From NCBI GenBank assembly GCA_034231615.1, contig CM067298.1, positions 62,712,387-62,776,386 of the forward strand: DNA of 64,000 bases, in the 5' to 3' direction. The notes under the pieces were generated by a model. The model made no database searches. It saw only the letters and a list, made by a program, of their open reading frames with translations, and had not been told where the DNA came from. Positions 11,301 to 22,659 of this stretch are shown here, in pieces (position 1 is the first letter of the stretch; each line of letters opens with the position of its first letter). A program made the position numbers and the translations under genes. The DNA comes from Meghimatium bilineatum (Eukaryota; Mollusca; Gastropoda; Stylommatophora; Philomycidae).

Positions 11301-11504
11301 GTGAAAACAATATTTATTAGAGTTTTACTTCGTATGTACTTTTAAAGGATTTAATGAAAGTTGGTAACGTTTCTTAATTTGAATACCAAAACAAGAAATC
11401 AGATGCTTGAGAATGATATGCGGTTATTATTAATTTACAACTCAACAGCGGTTGTTGAAGCATGTTAATACCAATTATCGCATTAAATATATCAGATAAA
11501 GCTA

Positions 11505-11692
11505 GATACAGGGTAATGAAGTGTTGCTAATTACTGGAAATACATATAATTACACATACACACAAATCAATGTTTTTCTACGAAAATGTCTTTATCAAGA
11601 TTAAATACAGAAATTGTCCGAAACATCGATTTGTGTAATTATTTGTGTTTCCAGTGAGTAGTAAAACGTCATTATCCTGTTCCTAGATTTAC
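11505..11692. repeat. Imperfect inverted repeat of a PLE-like end
   Basis: The left arm (about 11,505-11,580: CAGGGTAATGAAGTG...ATTACTGGAAATACA...ATTACACA...ACAAATCAATGTTTT) is matched in reverse by the right arm (about 11,618-11,692: GAAACATCGATTTGTGT...TTTCCAGTGAGTAGTAAAACG-CATTATCCTG). The spacer holds the TTGATAAAGACATTTTCGTAGAA motif on the minus strand, which resembles the hammerhead-like core at PLE ends. So two PLE-like termini face each other. Confidence 0.6.
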
Positions 11693-11762
11693 CTGCTGGA
11701 TTTCAGTTTTGCGCAGTAAGCACGCATTAAATATATCGTATGTAAACATTATGTTAAATTAT

Positions 11763-11830
11763 GTATACAAGTAAATTTAAGTAGGAAGCCAGAGGACAAT
11801 TTTTAAAAATTCTTGAGACTAACGGGAATT
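11763..11830 (+). repeat. Direct repeat copy 1 at foldback
   Basis: Runs from TATACAAGTAAATTTAAGTAG through AAGCCAGAGGA to TTGAGACTAACGGGAATT. It recurs almost unchanged at 12,148-12,213, between the arms of the neighbouring inverted repeat. Confidence 0.8.
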
Positions 11831-11910
11831 GAACCAGTCCGTTCAACGGCACCAAATCGCATAGCAACTATTGAAAACGCGTCCTTCAGTACTTGCGTAA
11901 CCGCATCTCC

Positions 11911-12436
11911 AAAAAAATATGTGATTTCATCAAGCCATTCAAACCGTGCACACAAAGTCACCAGAACGGACCGATCGAGACAAGGACTATTACAACAACA
12001 ACAAACATCCCGTACAGGTTTTTAAATATCCTCAGTAACAACACACATATAACATAATATCCATATTTAGTTATACAAGGGCCGATAGGTCTTCTTGTAA
12101 ACATGGATAACATATATAGACAAACAATTTTACTTCGAATAATTGTTTATACAAGTAAATTTAAGTAGAAGCCAGAGGAAAATTTTTGTAAATGCTTGAG
12201 ACTAACGGGAATTCGAAGCAAAATTGTCTATATATGTTATCCATGTTTGCAAGAAGACCTATCGGCCCTTGTATAACTAAATACGGATATTATGTTATAT
12301 TTGTGTTGTTACTGAGGATATTTTAAAACCTGTACGGGATGTTTGTTGTTGTTGTAATAGTCCTTGTCTCGATCGGTCCGTTCTGGTGACTTTGTGTGCA
12401 CGGTTTGAATGGCTTGATGAAATCGCATTTTTTCTT
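11911..12436. repeat. Foldback element: about 225-bp inverted repeat
   Basis: The left arm (about 11,911-12,140) and the right arm (about 12,211-12,436) are reverse complements with only scattered differences. Landmarks in order in the left arm are GATTTCATCAAGCCATTC, AGAACGGACCGATCGAGAC, CATCCCGTACAGG, AAGGGCCGATAGGTCTTCTTG and ATGGATAACATATATAGAC; all recur inverted in the right arm. The 70-bp loop is copy 2 of the 68-bp direct repeat that also precedes the left arm. No open frame crosses it. It looks like a foldback or inverted-duplication element. Confidence 0.9.
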
Positions 12437-13555
12437 GTTAAATTATGCTGAATTTTAATTTACTGCGAAATCTTTGTTCGGTGTGTTTTTGTTTACCCTA
12501 TTTAAAACATTTATTTTTCCATGCATAGAGATGGTTATTCAATTTACATCTATAAAAAAAGGGTTGTGACTTCAAACGGTTAGCAATCAGTGATTTATAT
12601 TTTGAAAATTCCACTAACATATCTATAGACCGTCCGTATCAATCGTATTTTATCTGTGTACTTTATAGTTATGTATTGAAGTTCTTACATTTTATCTTCC
12701 GGGGATATTTTTTTGGTTATAGTTTTACGGGTTTTTTTGTATGTGTTGATTTCATGGTTTCGAAGCTAGTTAGAATTAAAATAGCGTATAATAGTATTGT
12801 CGTTTGAGAGTTAGTTTTCCTCTTTTCATTCTTATTTGTTTGTAAGTTGTTGGTTGAACTGTCGATATCGCTTTTTGTGTGTAGAACTTCAAGCGCCAGC
12901 ATCAGAGTATTGTTCTAAGTCTTCAACAGGAAAACTTGACATTTGTTTGCAGGTCTTCAGCAAGAAACCCTGTTTCTCTTTATATATCTTGATCGGCACC
13001 CCCGCTGTTTTACTGTCTTTAATCGGTCACACACCGAATTGTGTTTATATTTAATTTGCGAAGGTGTTTTTTTAATTTGTAGGTCTTTAACCAGCAACAA
13101 TAATTTTGTTTCAACAATTAAACCAACAACCGTACCGTTCTACGTGTAAGTAATAAATTAGCAACCCCATCACCCTTTCCCAAAATCGAGGCCAACTTCT
13201 TGAATTGGAGATCGGGCTTAGTCCAGTCAGCAAAACAAAAGGCTGGATACTAAGATTAGACGGACTATTTCCTATATTTATTCGGACCACAGTCTTGTCC
13301 AATAGAACATACAACACAGTCTTGCCCAAGGAAGCACATGCGCTGAAGTCGGAGATACCAGGTTGAGAGGCGCACTAGCAACTATTGTATCACGCAACCC
13401 AATTAGATAGCATGTCTTCACAACACGATTTAAAAAACTCGTTATGACTCTCGGCCCTGAAGTTCCTCCATGTAGAAGCAGTGCCGGATTCCGAACCTCG
13501 AAATTAAACTTTGAAAATGAAGGAAGAAACTTGTGAAAGCTAATCAAGTAAATAA
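12437..13555. other. No element recognised
   Basis: AT-rich with several small overlapping frames on both strands (12,717-13,547), none with a recognisable motif. Confidence 0.5.
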
Positions 13556-14930
13556 TTGATTATATCAATTCTTAGAGACAAACAATGACACTGGAAGTTA
13601 CAAGTAAACTCTACATGGGCATACAAGCAGCAGACATGCTTGCATAATCATAAAGAAAAGAAAGTACCATTACCATCAATGAATGCAGACAATGAAATAT
13701 TTGTCAGGAAATAAATAATGGTAGAAACAACATAAACTGTCCAGATGTCATGTCTAAACCATTCACGTTAGAAGAACTAAAAGTAAGTTTCTATACGGAA
13801 ACTAAAAGATACATGATCGCTAGGACTGGGCAACATCACAGATGAATTGCGTAAGAACCTAAGACATCTATCAATTTATAAATTACTACACATATAAAAA
13901 TACAGTTGTATACAGGCAATGTACCACAGAACACACATAGAGAAAAGAGGCCATGTGTCCTTTAATAGAGAAAGGTAAGGACAAACTGACTGCTAAAGAC
14001 CAATTCTTTATTCTGATTCTTGATTAGAAACTGGCTTCACAGCACGCTGGACATACCCATAAGTGCTCCGCCCTCCGCTCCAGCAGCCATCCCAGTGTAT
14101 GTATACTCATAGTTCCGGTCAGGTGTTGATTGTGTGATCTTCGGGGCATTCCACAAAATTTACTTTTCCTCCCCTCACCTCTGAATACTCCCATTTCTAA
14201 CATTCTCTGTATGTGTACGTTCTCAACCTCATTGACATCATCTGCATATCGAAATGAATTTATTACTACCTTTATTAAATCTGCTTTATCTCTTCTCAGA
14301 AATGTGCCGTCTATCACCGCATTGCCTGCCAATAAGTCGGCTCTTTCGTTTCCTCTGACCCCAGCATGACCAGGGCAGTATATTGCTAAAGACCAATAAG
14401 ACTAGTTAGTTGTTTCTGCGAACCAATGGAAATGATCGTCAACAGAAGATTAAGATGGTACCTAGAATCAAAGAAGTTATTGGTAGCATAACAAGTTGGA
14501 TTTAGAGTGCAAAAGTACAGAAGACCAAACAGCATTCCTGTACCAGATCGGAAATGAAAAGGAAATGAAAATCAAATTATTTGCACAAATGTCCGGGTTT
14601 CTTTACTTTTCGCACTTTTATGGAATTTTCCGTATTAATATTATAACGAAGGGTATAAAGAAGGTCCAACTAAAACGATAGAAATGTATTTCAATCAAAA
14701 TTTGTGGCATGTTCCAATTTTGTGATGTTTGAATTACTCTTAAAACTAAAAATTTCTTTCATGAGATTCTTTTTAAAAAAAATTAGATATTTTGATGAAA
14801 GTAGCCGAAAAGACATTATTGGATTGGACTGTCCCTGTGTTTGTCAAAGAAGAAATGTCAATCGCAGAAAGAGGGATAAACGTGTCGAGATATGTTCTGA
14901 TTGTGCATAAAAACTAGTGGCACGCGTACG
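13556..14930 (+). mobile_element. LINE RT remnant, split by an antisense LINE
   Basis: Before the insertion, the forward strand in shifting frames reads PFTLEELKVS (about 13,765), a YTGNVPQ-like segment (13,915) and IEKGKDKLTAKDQ (13,970-14,004). After the insertion it resumes with LVSCFCEPMEMIVNRRLRWY and LESKKLL (14,400-14,480). These correspond to the finger and palm entry of a LINE reverse transcriptase, where PISL...C...ME.MVN.RL is a known conserved block. The host element was already or later broken by frameshifts. The 3' limit is uncertain. Confidence 0.7.
13991..14397 (-). mobile_element. LINE-RH2 copy with 14-bp TSD
   Basis: TGCTAAAGACCAAT is present at 13,991-14,004 and again at 14,384-14,397, so the intervening 379 bases are an insertion with a perfect 14-bp target-site duplication. 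On the minus strand the insert reads (PGHAG-RGNERAD)LLAGNAVIDGTFLRRDKADLIKVV, then a tail ending RRAEHLWVCPACCEASF and stop, i.e. the end of an RNase H domain and the C-terminus of a LINE ORF2. The CPAC cysteine pair resembles CPVC of LINE-RH. It is 5'-truncated within RNase H, and the 3' end is GATTCTTGATTAG. Confidence 0.85.
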
Positions 14931-15089
14931 TCCCTAACGTATTGAAAATTAGAATTAAACAAAATTTAAGAAATCAGTGTAAATGAGTGCATATTTTTGC
15001 TTCAGAAATCAGTTTAAATGAGCTGAGTGCATCGTTTTTGTTTTAATTTCTCTCACATGAATATGAATATATCGGCCCCACATAATATT

Positions 15090-15385
15090 TTCACAACAGA
15101 CACTTGTTAGACAAGCACTAAACTTGTTCAACATTTAAACTTGTTAGACAAGCACCAAAATTATTAAACAATTACACTTTGTTAGATAATAACTAAACAA
15201 TGACACTTGTTAGATGAGCACCAAAAGTGTTCAGCAATGAAATATGTTAAACAAGCATCAAACATATTCAACAATGACACTTGTTAGACAAGCACTAAAC
15301 TTGTTCAACAATGTTCCTAGTTCAATAAATATTTGCCCGAGTCACTTATTAAACAAACTGAACCATGTTCAACACTGTCATTGAA
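15090..15385. repeat. 37-bp minisatellite
   Basis: Six to eight diverged units of about 37 bp with the core CACTTGTTAGACAAGCACTAAA followed by TTGTTCAACAATGA. Some units are truncated. Confidence 0.75.
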
Positions 15386-15399
15386 CATGCAGCCTTCCC

Positions 15400-15895
15400 T
15401 TTTCTAATGCTCCCCAAACACCTTTCTATGGTGGCTCAAGGCAAAGTGCGAAGAGCCAAGTATTTCCATTTGTTGGACGTAATGACCTGGGGAAAGAATG
15501 TAAAAAGACGACGGATTTGAAGTCATTAATGAGAGACAGACCTAAGAGAGCTGATAATGGCGACGGGAAAATCAAATTGAGTTAGATCGAAAAGGAGGGA
15601 GCATGGAATAACAAAGGTTGTGAAAATTGAAAAAGTGGTATAAAAATAGTGTTTCCGAATCAATAAGGTATCTTTTGACAAGGCTATAGTTAAGCACCAT
15701 TACAACGGTGTAGATAACAGGACCTACGGGTGTCTCAGTTTATTAATCTAATTACGTTAAATCTATTTTTAAATTATTGCCTTATTTTGAATTAAAGCGG
15801 GGTTTATTATGGAAACGTATAGATATGTAACGTCTTGTATACGTTCGCCGTTGAGTGGAAGTGGTTAAAATACTGGGTTATTAGTTATCACCGCC
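15400..15895. other. No feature recognised
   Basis: No coding or repeat signal identified before the tetranucleotide array. Confidence 0.6.
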
Positions 15896-15907
15896 GAAGT
15901 CGGATGT

Positions 15908-16086
15908 ATATCTGTCTGTCTGTCGGTCGGTCGGTCGGTCAGTCAGTCAGTCTGTCTGTCTGTATGACTGTCTATCTATCCTATCCTATCCTGTCCTGTC
16001 CTGTCGGTCGGTCGGTCGGTCTGTCTGTCTGTCTGTCGGTCGGTCGGTCGGTCTGTCTGTCTGTCTATCTATATCTATCTATCTAT

Positions 16087-16118
<32 letters not shown>

Positions 16119-16122
16119 TCGC
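15908..16122. repeat. Composite TCTG/TCGG/TCTA tetranucleotide array
   Basis: Blocks of (TCTG)n, (TCGG)n, (TCAG)n, (TATCC)n, (TGTCC)n and finally (TATC)n follow one another with abrupt changes. This looks like successive expansion of point-mutant units. The 96-codon plus frame (15,835-16,125) with SVGRSVCLSV periodicity is a product of this array. Confidence 0.9.
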
Positions 16123-16124
16123 TG

Positions 16125-16650
16125 AAACCCTTTGTTGCCTTTCTGCGACAGGGTAGAGTTTTCTGGAGACTGCCCTTTTGTGTGCTGAATATATTGTGGA
16201 ATTTGTCGCCTCTTTTATTTCAGTAGTCCATCGTGTTCGTGGTCGGTCTCTAGGTCTGCCTTCGCTGTATCTGTGTAGCATAGCTTGCTGTGGTATTCAG
16301 TCTGATGGTAGTCTGCTGATGTGTGCAAACTATTTGAACTGTTGTCTCTTGATGTATTCTAAGCTTGGCATGGTGCCGGTTTTTTGTCGGATGTCCTCAT
16401 TCCTCACCCTGTCCCGGGAAAGGCTCACTTTTCTACGAGCGACGATTTTGTCGGATGTATAATGCGACATAATTAATTCTTTTATCCGAAACATATCCAG
16501 TTGTAAATCTAGGAACACCGTTGTACTGTTATAAGATAGATCCTCTGGGAGTTTTAGAACTAACAAAAAAGGATAGTTTCTTCTAATTAAATTGCACGGG
16601 TCAAAGCGCATGAACCCATGGACCGCTTGATCAGCAACCAACCAACCAGA
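16125..16650 (-). mobile_element. LINE 3' fragment (LINE-B-like)
   Basis: The minus-strand frame 16,641-16,330 reads SRDRVRNEDIRQKTGTMPSLEYIKRQQFK, the segment following the RT thumb in this LINE group. Other frames continue with a QTTIRLNTTASYATQ-like stretch and a GRPRDRPRT-like basic stretch. The nucleotide sequence at 16,170-16,400 is closely similar to 29,060-29,290 (shared GTATCTGTGTAGCATAGCTTG and ATGGTAGTCTGCTGATGTGTG), so the two are copies of one family. Confidence 0.7.
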
Positions 16651-16654
16651 GCAC

Positions 16655-17090
16655 GGATCCTACCGTCCATGGCATGCAAGAATCAGTTGCAACAACACAC
16701 CTGATGCATTGACAGGCAATACTATAGTGAATGGAACAGTAATAAGAAATGGCAGAGATGAGTTAATTACAGTAGTTATGTGTGTACTACAATGTGATGA
16801 AGAAAGGAGTTGCAAAAGTCGCCAATGTACATGCTGAGAGAATGATAGAAGTGATAGAAACTTAAGGAGAAGGATGAACTTGCCTCCTCTCTGGAAAGAT
16901 TCGAAAAACGCAAAACCAATAACTGAGTTTATATACACTCTCAGATGGACGTTGGATCGGGAAGTTGTATTGGAATGTTGTCTACACCAGGTGACTTCCC
17001 TTATTTTAATGTTCGTATGACCTCTTTTATATCATTTACTAGAATTCCTGCATTTCATATTTCTCTATTGCTTAGCTCAGAATTCTTTAA
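16655..17090. other. Unassigned
   Basis: A 92-codon minus frame (16,660-16,938) has no recognised domain. The stretch may be more LINE sequence, but I could not place it. Confidence 0.4.
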
Positions 17091-17096
17091 TATAAT

Positions 17097-17248
17097 GCTG
17101 ACAACATTCTGGCGTAGACAACATTCTGGTGTAGACAACATTCTGGTGTAGACAACATTCTGGTGTAGACAACATTCTGGTGTAGACAACATTCTGGTGT
17201 AGACAACATTCTGGTGTAGACAACATTCTGGTGTAGACAACATTCCAA
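17097..17248. repeat. 17-bp minisatellite
   Basis: Nearly perfect tandem copies (about 8.5) of a 17-bp unit, ACAACATTCTGGTGTAG. The first unit reads GGCGTAG. The low divergence suggests recent expansion. Confidence 0.95.
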
Positions 17249-17394
17249 CAGAACTCTTATTTTTAAAAAGAAAAAGTGTTTTTTTAATGAGGATATGTAC
17301 TATTCAACAACGGACGAGTCCATATTTGCTATATCATGATGTATGTCCAAATAAGTATGCAAGTCGAAATCTAGGTAAGGGTTTGAGAGCAATA

Positions 17395-18010
17395 TAATGC
17401 CTGCTTTCCTTTCTATCATGCCCCTCACCATTATACACTCCCTATCGTATAGTCTCCCTCGACATCATAACCCCCTCTCGTCTAGTCTTCCTAACAAGAA
17501 TATACTCCTACTCTCATAATCTACCTCAACATCATACATTTCCTCTCGTCTTGTCAACCTCACCATCACATATCGTCCCTCTCGTTTAATGTCTTTCACC
17601 ATCATACAGTCTATCTCTTCTAATGTCCTCACATCATATACTCTTTCTCTTCTAATCTACTTCACCATCATAACTCGCTCTCGTCTAATCTCTTTCATCA
17701 GAATACACTCCCTCTCGTCTAAACTATCTCCCTTACTAACGTCATACACTCTCGTGTCTTATTTCCCTCACATCATACACTATCTCTCGTAGTCTCCTTC
17801 ACCAGCATACACTCCCTCTCTTCTAGTTTACCTCACCATCATAAGTCCCTCTCTTCTAGTCTCCCCCATCATACACCCCCTCTCTTCTATTCTCTGGCAT
17901 CAGCATACACACCCTCTCGTCTAGTCTCCATAACCATCACATTATACACCCCCTATCTTCTTGATCCGTCATCAGCATAACTCCCGCTCGTCTAGTCGTT
18001 CTCATCCTCT
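17395..18010. repeat. About 33-bp degenerate minisatellite
   Basis: A strongly C/T-biased stretch built of about 18 diverged copies of CATCATACACTCCCTCTCGTCTAGTCTCC-like units. Unit lengths vary and many indels are present, so it is an old array. Confidence 0.8.
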
Positions 18011-18117
18011 CAAGTTTTCTTTCATAGGTAACAGTCACGCGGATGAAAAGAAACTAGATGAGTATTATATTGTGTGTACAAACTGTCTAGTTTGCGCAAT
18101 ATTATTTAATTTCATGT

Positions 18118-18489
18118 AGTATTCATCATTCCCATTGGAGTGAATTCAAAGCGAATGATAAAATCAGAGAAGAGACATATCAAAATTTCATCACAGATGT
18201 TATCAGAAAACGTCTTTGGTCCTACATCGGGCATATCCTACGCGTAGACACCAACAGAATACACCACTAATCTCTTGAATGGATACCTACAGGCAAAAGA
18301 ACAAGGGGTAGACCAAAAGAAACACTCAGAAGAACGATACATGGAGAAAGTAAAACAACCAATATTCATACTATTCAAGAACTGCACAGAATAGCTCTGA
18401 ACAGACAGAATTGGAGAGATCTGACCTCTGCCCTATGCACTAACTTCAGCGAAAAAGGAAATTGAATGAATGAATGAGTATTCATAATT
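18118..18489 (+). mobile_element. LINE-C 3' fragment with TSD
   Basis: Forward-strand reading: REETYQNFITDVIRKRLWSY, IGHILRVDTNR, then SLEWIPTGKRTRGRPKETLR and a C-terminus IHTIQELHRIALNRQNWRDL. The end is TGAATGAATGAATGA. A 13-base duplication with one mismatch flanks it: AGTATTCATCATT at 18,118-18,130 and AGTATTCATAATT at 18,477-18,489. A second copy with the same 3' end is at 54.03-54.25 kb. It has an in-frame stop after RIHH and is 5'-truncated. Confidence 0.8.
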
Positions 18490-19840
18490 ATTTTTCTTGT
18501 ATCAGCATTTATTTCATGTAGTATTCACCATTATTTTACTTGTATCATCATTCTTATATCAGCATTCTTGTATCATCATTTATTTCCATTTTTTTTTATC
18601 TATGTGTTACTTATTCTAATTTAGAGGTTAGTTTTTATAGTTCTTGTCCTGATCCAACAAAACAAAGATCACACAGATGGAAATCACTGGTTCATATTGA
18701 TGTTGTATTGTTACACCCTTCACAATAGCAACAGCTAGAAACTTGGTATGCAAAGTAGTAAAACGTTTATAATTAATGAATAACAAGACGAAATGAATAA
18801 CAAGACGAAATGTTGTTGTTCACAAGGAATGTTTCGTTTCTATAGTTATACGTCCTTTTTATATTTGATGTTTCTACTATTTTTAAATTATTGTTAATTT
18901 TCAATATAATTTAATTTCTTTACCACTTTTGTCGCGGATTATTTCTTGATACGGTTTTGTGTTTGAAACATCGATTAAGTGTGTTTAATATTAGTATAAT
19001 TCGTCATGTGATTCAATCTGTTTTGTGTACTGCTAACTATATTTCTGTCTGTGAATTAGTTTGTTTTATGTACTGTGAACTATATTTAGTTTTTTGAAAT
19101 GTTAACTACAATTCTTCTTATTATTCACGCTATTCTGTAAACTGTGAACAAGCTTTACTTCACCTACGCTGTCTATACCCTTTATTTCCTACACACTAAT
19201 TCCATCTATTTGTATTTTCGTCTCCTAATAAAGCATCTCCCTTTCTGTTCTTCACCTTATCTATCCCCATATACCCTTCCAACACGTGCACTGAATATAT
19301 ATATATATATATATATATATAGCAACATCTCTGTAAATTAATAAAATAAAATCATCCACACTACAATTCCCTCTCTAACTAATTAAAACTCAGCACAATA
19401 ACTAGACATTGTGGTTATTTCCCACAGGTACAATCGGCTGTCTAATTATGTATTAACAACAGTTGTATCTACCACAGACCCCTGATGTTCACCCTATTAT
19501 CTGTATAGAAATCCTCCCAAGCCCATATTCAGTGATTCTGTGTACTGATTACTATGTCACTGTAATATCTTGACATTTACTAATAAAATTACTGAGATAT
19601 GTATCCAATTATCTTGTTGTGTAGTGAATATAAGGAGTAAATCAGTTCAGTTGCTGGTCATTCAAAAAGTTCGGAATTCCAGTCATTCTTTAGTCCATGT
19701 GGTTGTACAAATAAGTACTAAACTTGAACAGTTGATGAACACATCGAGAAAGAACAAAACCAATGTTTTGTATTGAAATCGACCGTCTCTATCAACCCAA
19801 TGATAGCTAAGGCTTAATAATATAATATACCTTACATCTT
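18490..19840. other. AT-rich spacer with small repeats
   Basis: Repeated TATCATCATTCTT-like units (18,540-18,585), a doubled TAACAAGACGAAATGAA (18,780-18,812) and a (AT)n run at about 19,292-19,321. No coding signal. Confidence 0.6.
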
Positions 19841-20060
19841 TCAAGTCATTTTGCGGAAGTTCTGAATATCTCACCAGATGCCCAGCAGACCAAACATAAT
19901 TCATCAAGCACCTAGAAGAAGAAATGCCAATATAGTAAGGCTTTCGTCTTATGAAAGCCCCACTACAGTCAACCTTTACAGTTACTTTTATCTGTGTCTT
20001 TTTAAAACATTGTACAACACTCAGAGGAATAGCACGTTTCACTAGCTTTTCCCTCAAGCA
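19840..20060 (-). other. Weak LINE-like stretch
   Basis: The minus frame 20,057-19,683 contains SAGHLVRYSELPQNDLKDVR, which resembles the AGHLVRMENSRLPKQ segment of the LINE-ZF copy at 49 kb. The rest of the frame is unrelated. This is a weak similarity over about 20 residues. Confidence 0.35.
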
Positions 20061-21680
20061 AATGTAATTATTTGAGTAACTGGCTAATGTAACGTATTAA
20101 TACCATTTTTGTGTGCATACGATGTCTTTTTTTTAGACCAAACAAATGTATACTTTATATTTGTGCATCATGTCCAGTTTTTATGCACGAATGAAATCCT
20201 TTGAGCTTTGTAGAAATATTAATTGTTGTGTCTCGAAAGAAGAAGTTTTACCACTTCAGACACACATTCTACGAGTTGATTAGACAGAGGAGTTTCTATT
20301 ATTACAATAATGTGATCACCATATTTACATATGCATACCTGTTGAAAATGATTTCTTGAAAAAGTATCTCGCATAGTGGTCATTTAATTAGATTTTGCTA
20401 TCCAACAGTTCAATGTTCGTTTACTTCTCCATAAGACGTGAATAGTTCTTTTGTCAGGGTTTTAAATTGAATGATATAATTTTAATCGATTAGCTTCATT
20501 ACAGAAATACTTACACAATCTTATTTGCGATCTGCTCTAATGTCACAAACTTTACTCGAAGACTCATGTTTTTTCTACTAACTACACACTTTCTGTTGAG
20601 AAGCTTCTGAGGACGAATTTGAGCGTGACACCAAGATATAACCTTTCATCACCGCCTATCTTGTGTTCGAGAGTACACACTCGTGCAATATCACGCTTAA
20701 ATCATGACAATTGTATCATAAATAAATCATGCTTAAGTGACGTCTTATAATTTACTGTAAACACCCTAATTTTTGTCTGATATATGTGCTCACACGTAAA
20801 CTTTTGATCTATATCGCATATAAGCGAAAATTGAAATTAATGGCTGCATTTTAATGCAAATTAATTCACATGGTCTGTAACATTTCAAATTCAAAGACAA
20901 TTTCAATTATATACGATATATATTTGCTGAGATACGTCATTTTAAAGTTTGTTAAAGCTTGTGAAAAGTGCTATAGATTCTTCTCGGTATGGAAATAATG
21001 TTTAGAGGAATATTCCATCAAATTTAACAACATGATAAAAGAGTAGTACTTCTTGTAATTCAAAGCAATGAAAAAAAATATCACTCATGCATGACATCCT
21101 TAATAACTACTTTTACAGTCTACAATAAATTTATTTTTAAAATATGGAACTACCACACACATAAAAAAGAATGGTGTTGAAAAAATAGAGTAAGATTTAT
21201 GAGTTAACTACAAAAACATACAGCAAGATTTATGAGCTAACAGATACAAAAACATATTGTAAGTTTTATCAGTTATGAAAATATGTATTCGGCCGATAGA
21301 AACGCCGATTAGAATGAAAACCAAGGCGATTCCTATAAATATCTGTGTTATACATTGGCATCAGACAGTAAATATTACGGAGATTGAAAATAGAAATGTA
21401 CAATGCTTAAGATGCTCGTACAATGAACAACATGATGAAAAACTTAAAACACCAATAACGGCACAATAATCTCATTAGGCGTGGTCCTATCTTTTGCAAG
21501 AATGTGAAATTTTGGATAATGGGTAATCCAATTCTTAGAAAAACTGGAAGCAGGGGAAATCTGTTTCTGAGATCGAGAAACAATATTTTTAATAATGTGA
21601 GCAAAGATGAAAACACAAACTGAGGTTCTGCGATGGGTGGATGATTCACACCGGACTGAACAGTTACCAGCTATAGCTAT

Positions 21681-21726
<46 letters not shown>

Positions 21727-21780
21727 TAGTGTAAATTTGTCACCAGCCAATATCGATTGAGGAAATGAAAACAAAATGAA
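20060..21780. other. No feature recognised; (TA)n at end
   Basis: AT-rich, no supported coding region. A (TA)n tract of about 36 bases lies at 21,686-21,722. Three short TTTATGAGTTAAC-like repeats occur near 21,195-21,270. Confidence 0.6.
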
Positions 21781-21794
21781 GCGACAGAATGATA

Positions 21795-22310
21795 ACATTC
21801 TGTCTTTTCGCGTTATAGCTATTTATGCCTTGCAGCTAGGGACAGAAGAGTTCTTTGGAGACGCCTTTTTGTATGCTTCGTATATGTTTGTTTTCATTGA
21901 TTCTTTTATTTCCGTGTTCAATCTTTTGCTTGGTCTGCTCCTAGCTGTGTATCCATCGTGTCTAAATAACAATGCTTTTTTTGAGGGACACTATCTGATG
22001 GTAATCTGGAAGCATGTGATAACCACTTAATCTGTCGTCTTCTGATGTAATCCAGGATTGTAAATGTTTGTTAGTTTTCTGATGTTTTCATTTATTATTC
22101 CATCTCGTATTGTGACTCCGAGAATTCTACTTAGACAAGTAATTTTTGTAGTAACGAGTTTTTTTTTCTTATCTTGATAGTGTCCACGCTTGACATTGGT
22201 ATCATAATGATGGTTATGATCATCGTTTTATACACTGCAGTTTTGGTATTACTGTTCACATGTTTTGTTGTGTTTTGTTTTTGTTTTAAATAAAGATACA
22301 TCTGTCCTAA
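21795..22310 (-). mobile_element. LINE 3' fragment, strongly decayed
   Basis: Shows the same order of sub-sequences as the 16.1 and 29.0 kb LINE fragments: TTTTGTATGCTTCG-TATG, TTTTATTTCCGTG-TCAAT, TGATGGTAATCTG, TAACCACTTAATCTGT, and GATGTAATCCAGGATTG. It is much more diverged and has no open coding frame. It ends with decayed sequence up to about 22,310. Confidence 0.5.
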
Positions 22311-22659
22311 GATATGTTATGCCATGTTGCATCTATGTTGGATTTAAACTACCTTATCATAATGATGACATTAACGTCATATTGCTACATTTACACGTAT
22401 ATCGAATTTCATAAAGATTCCCAGAAACATATAATATACTTCGACATCTATAACGGAACAATGCACCAGATTTGACAACTTTTACATCAACTTCTAAAAG
22501 TTTGAGAGTTATATATACCATTCCAACTTTTAATTATAGTATATACTACTATATCTTTTCATTATTTACTATTATACGATTGTAAACAAAATCGTTCTTA
22601 AATATGAAAAAGACAAAAATGTTAGCAACTGACTAAACTAAAATAAGACCCTAAATTAT

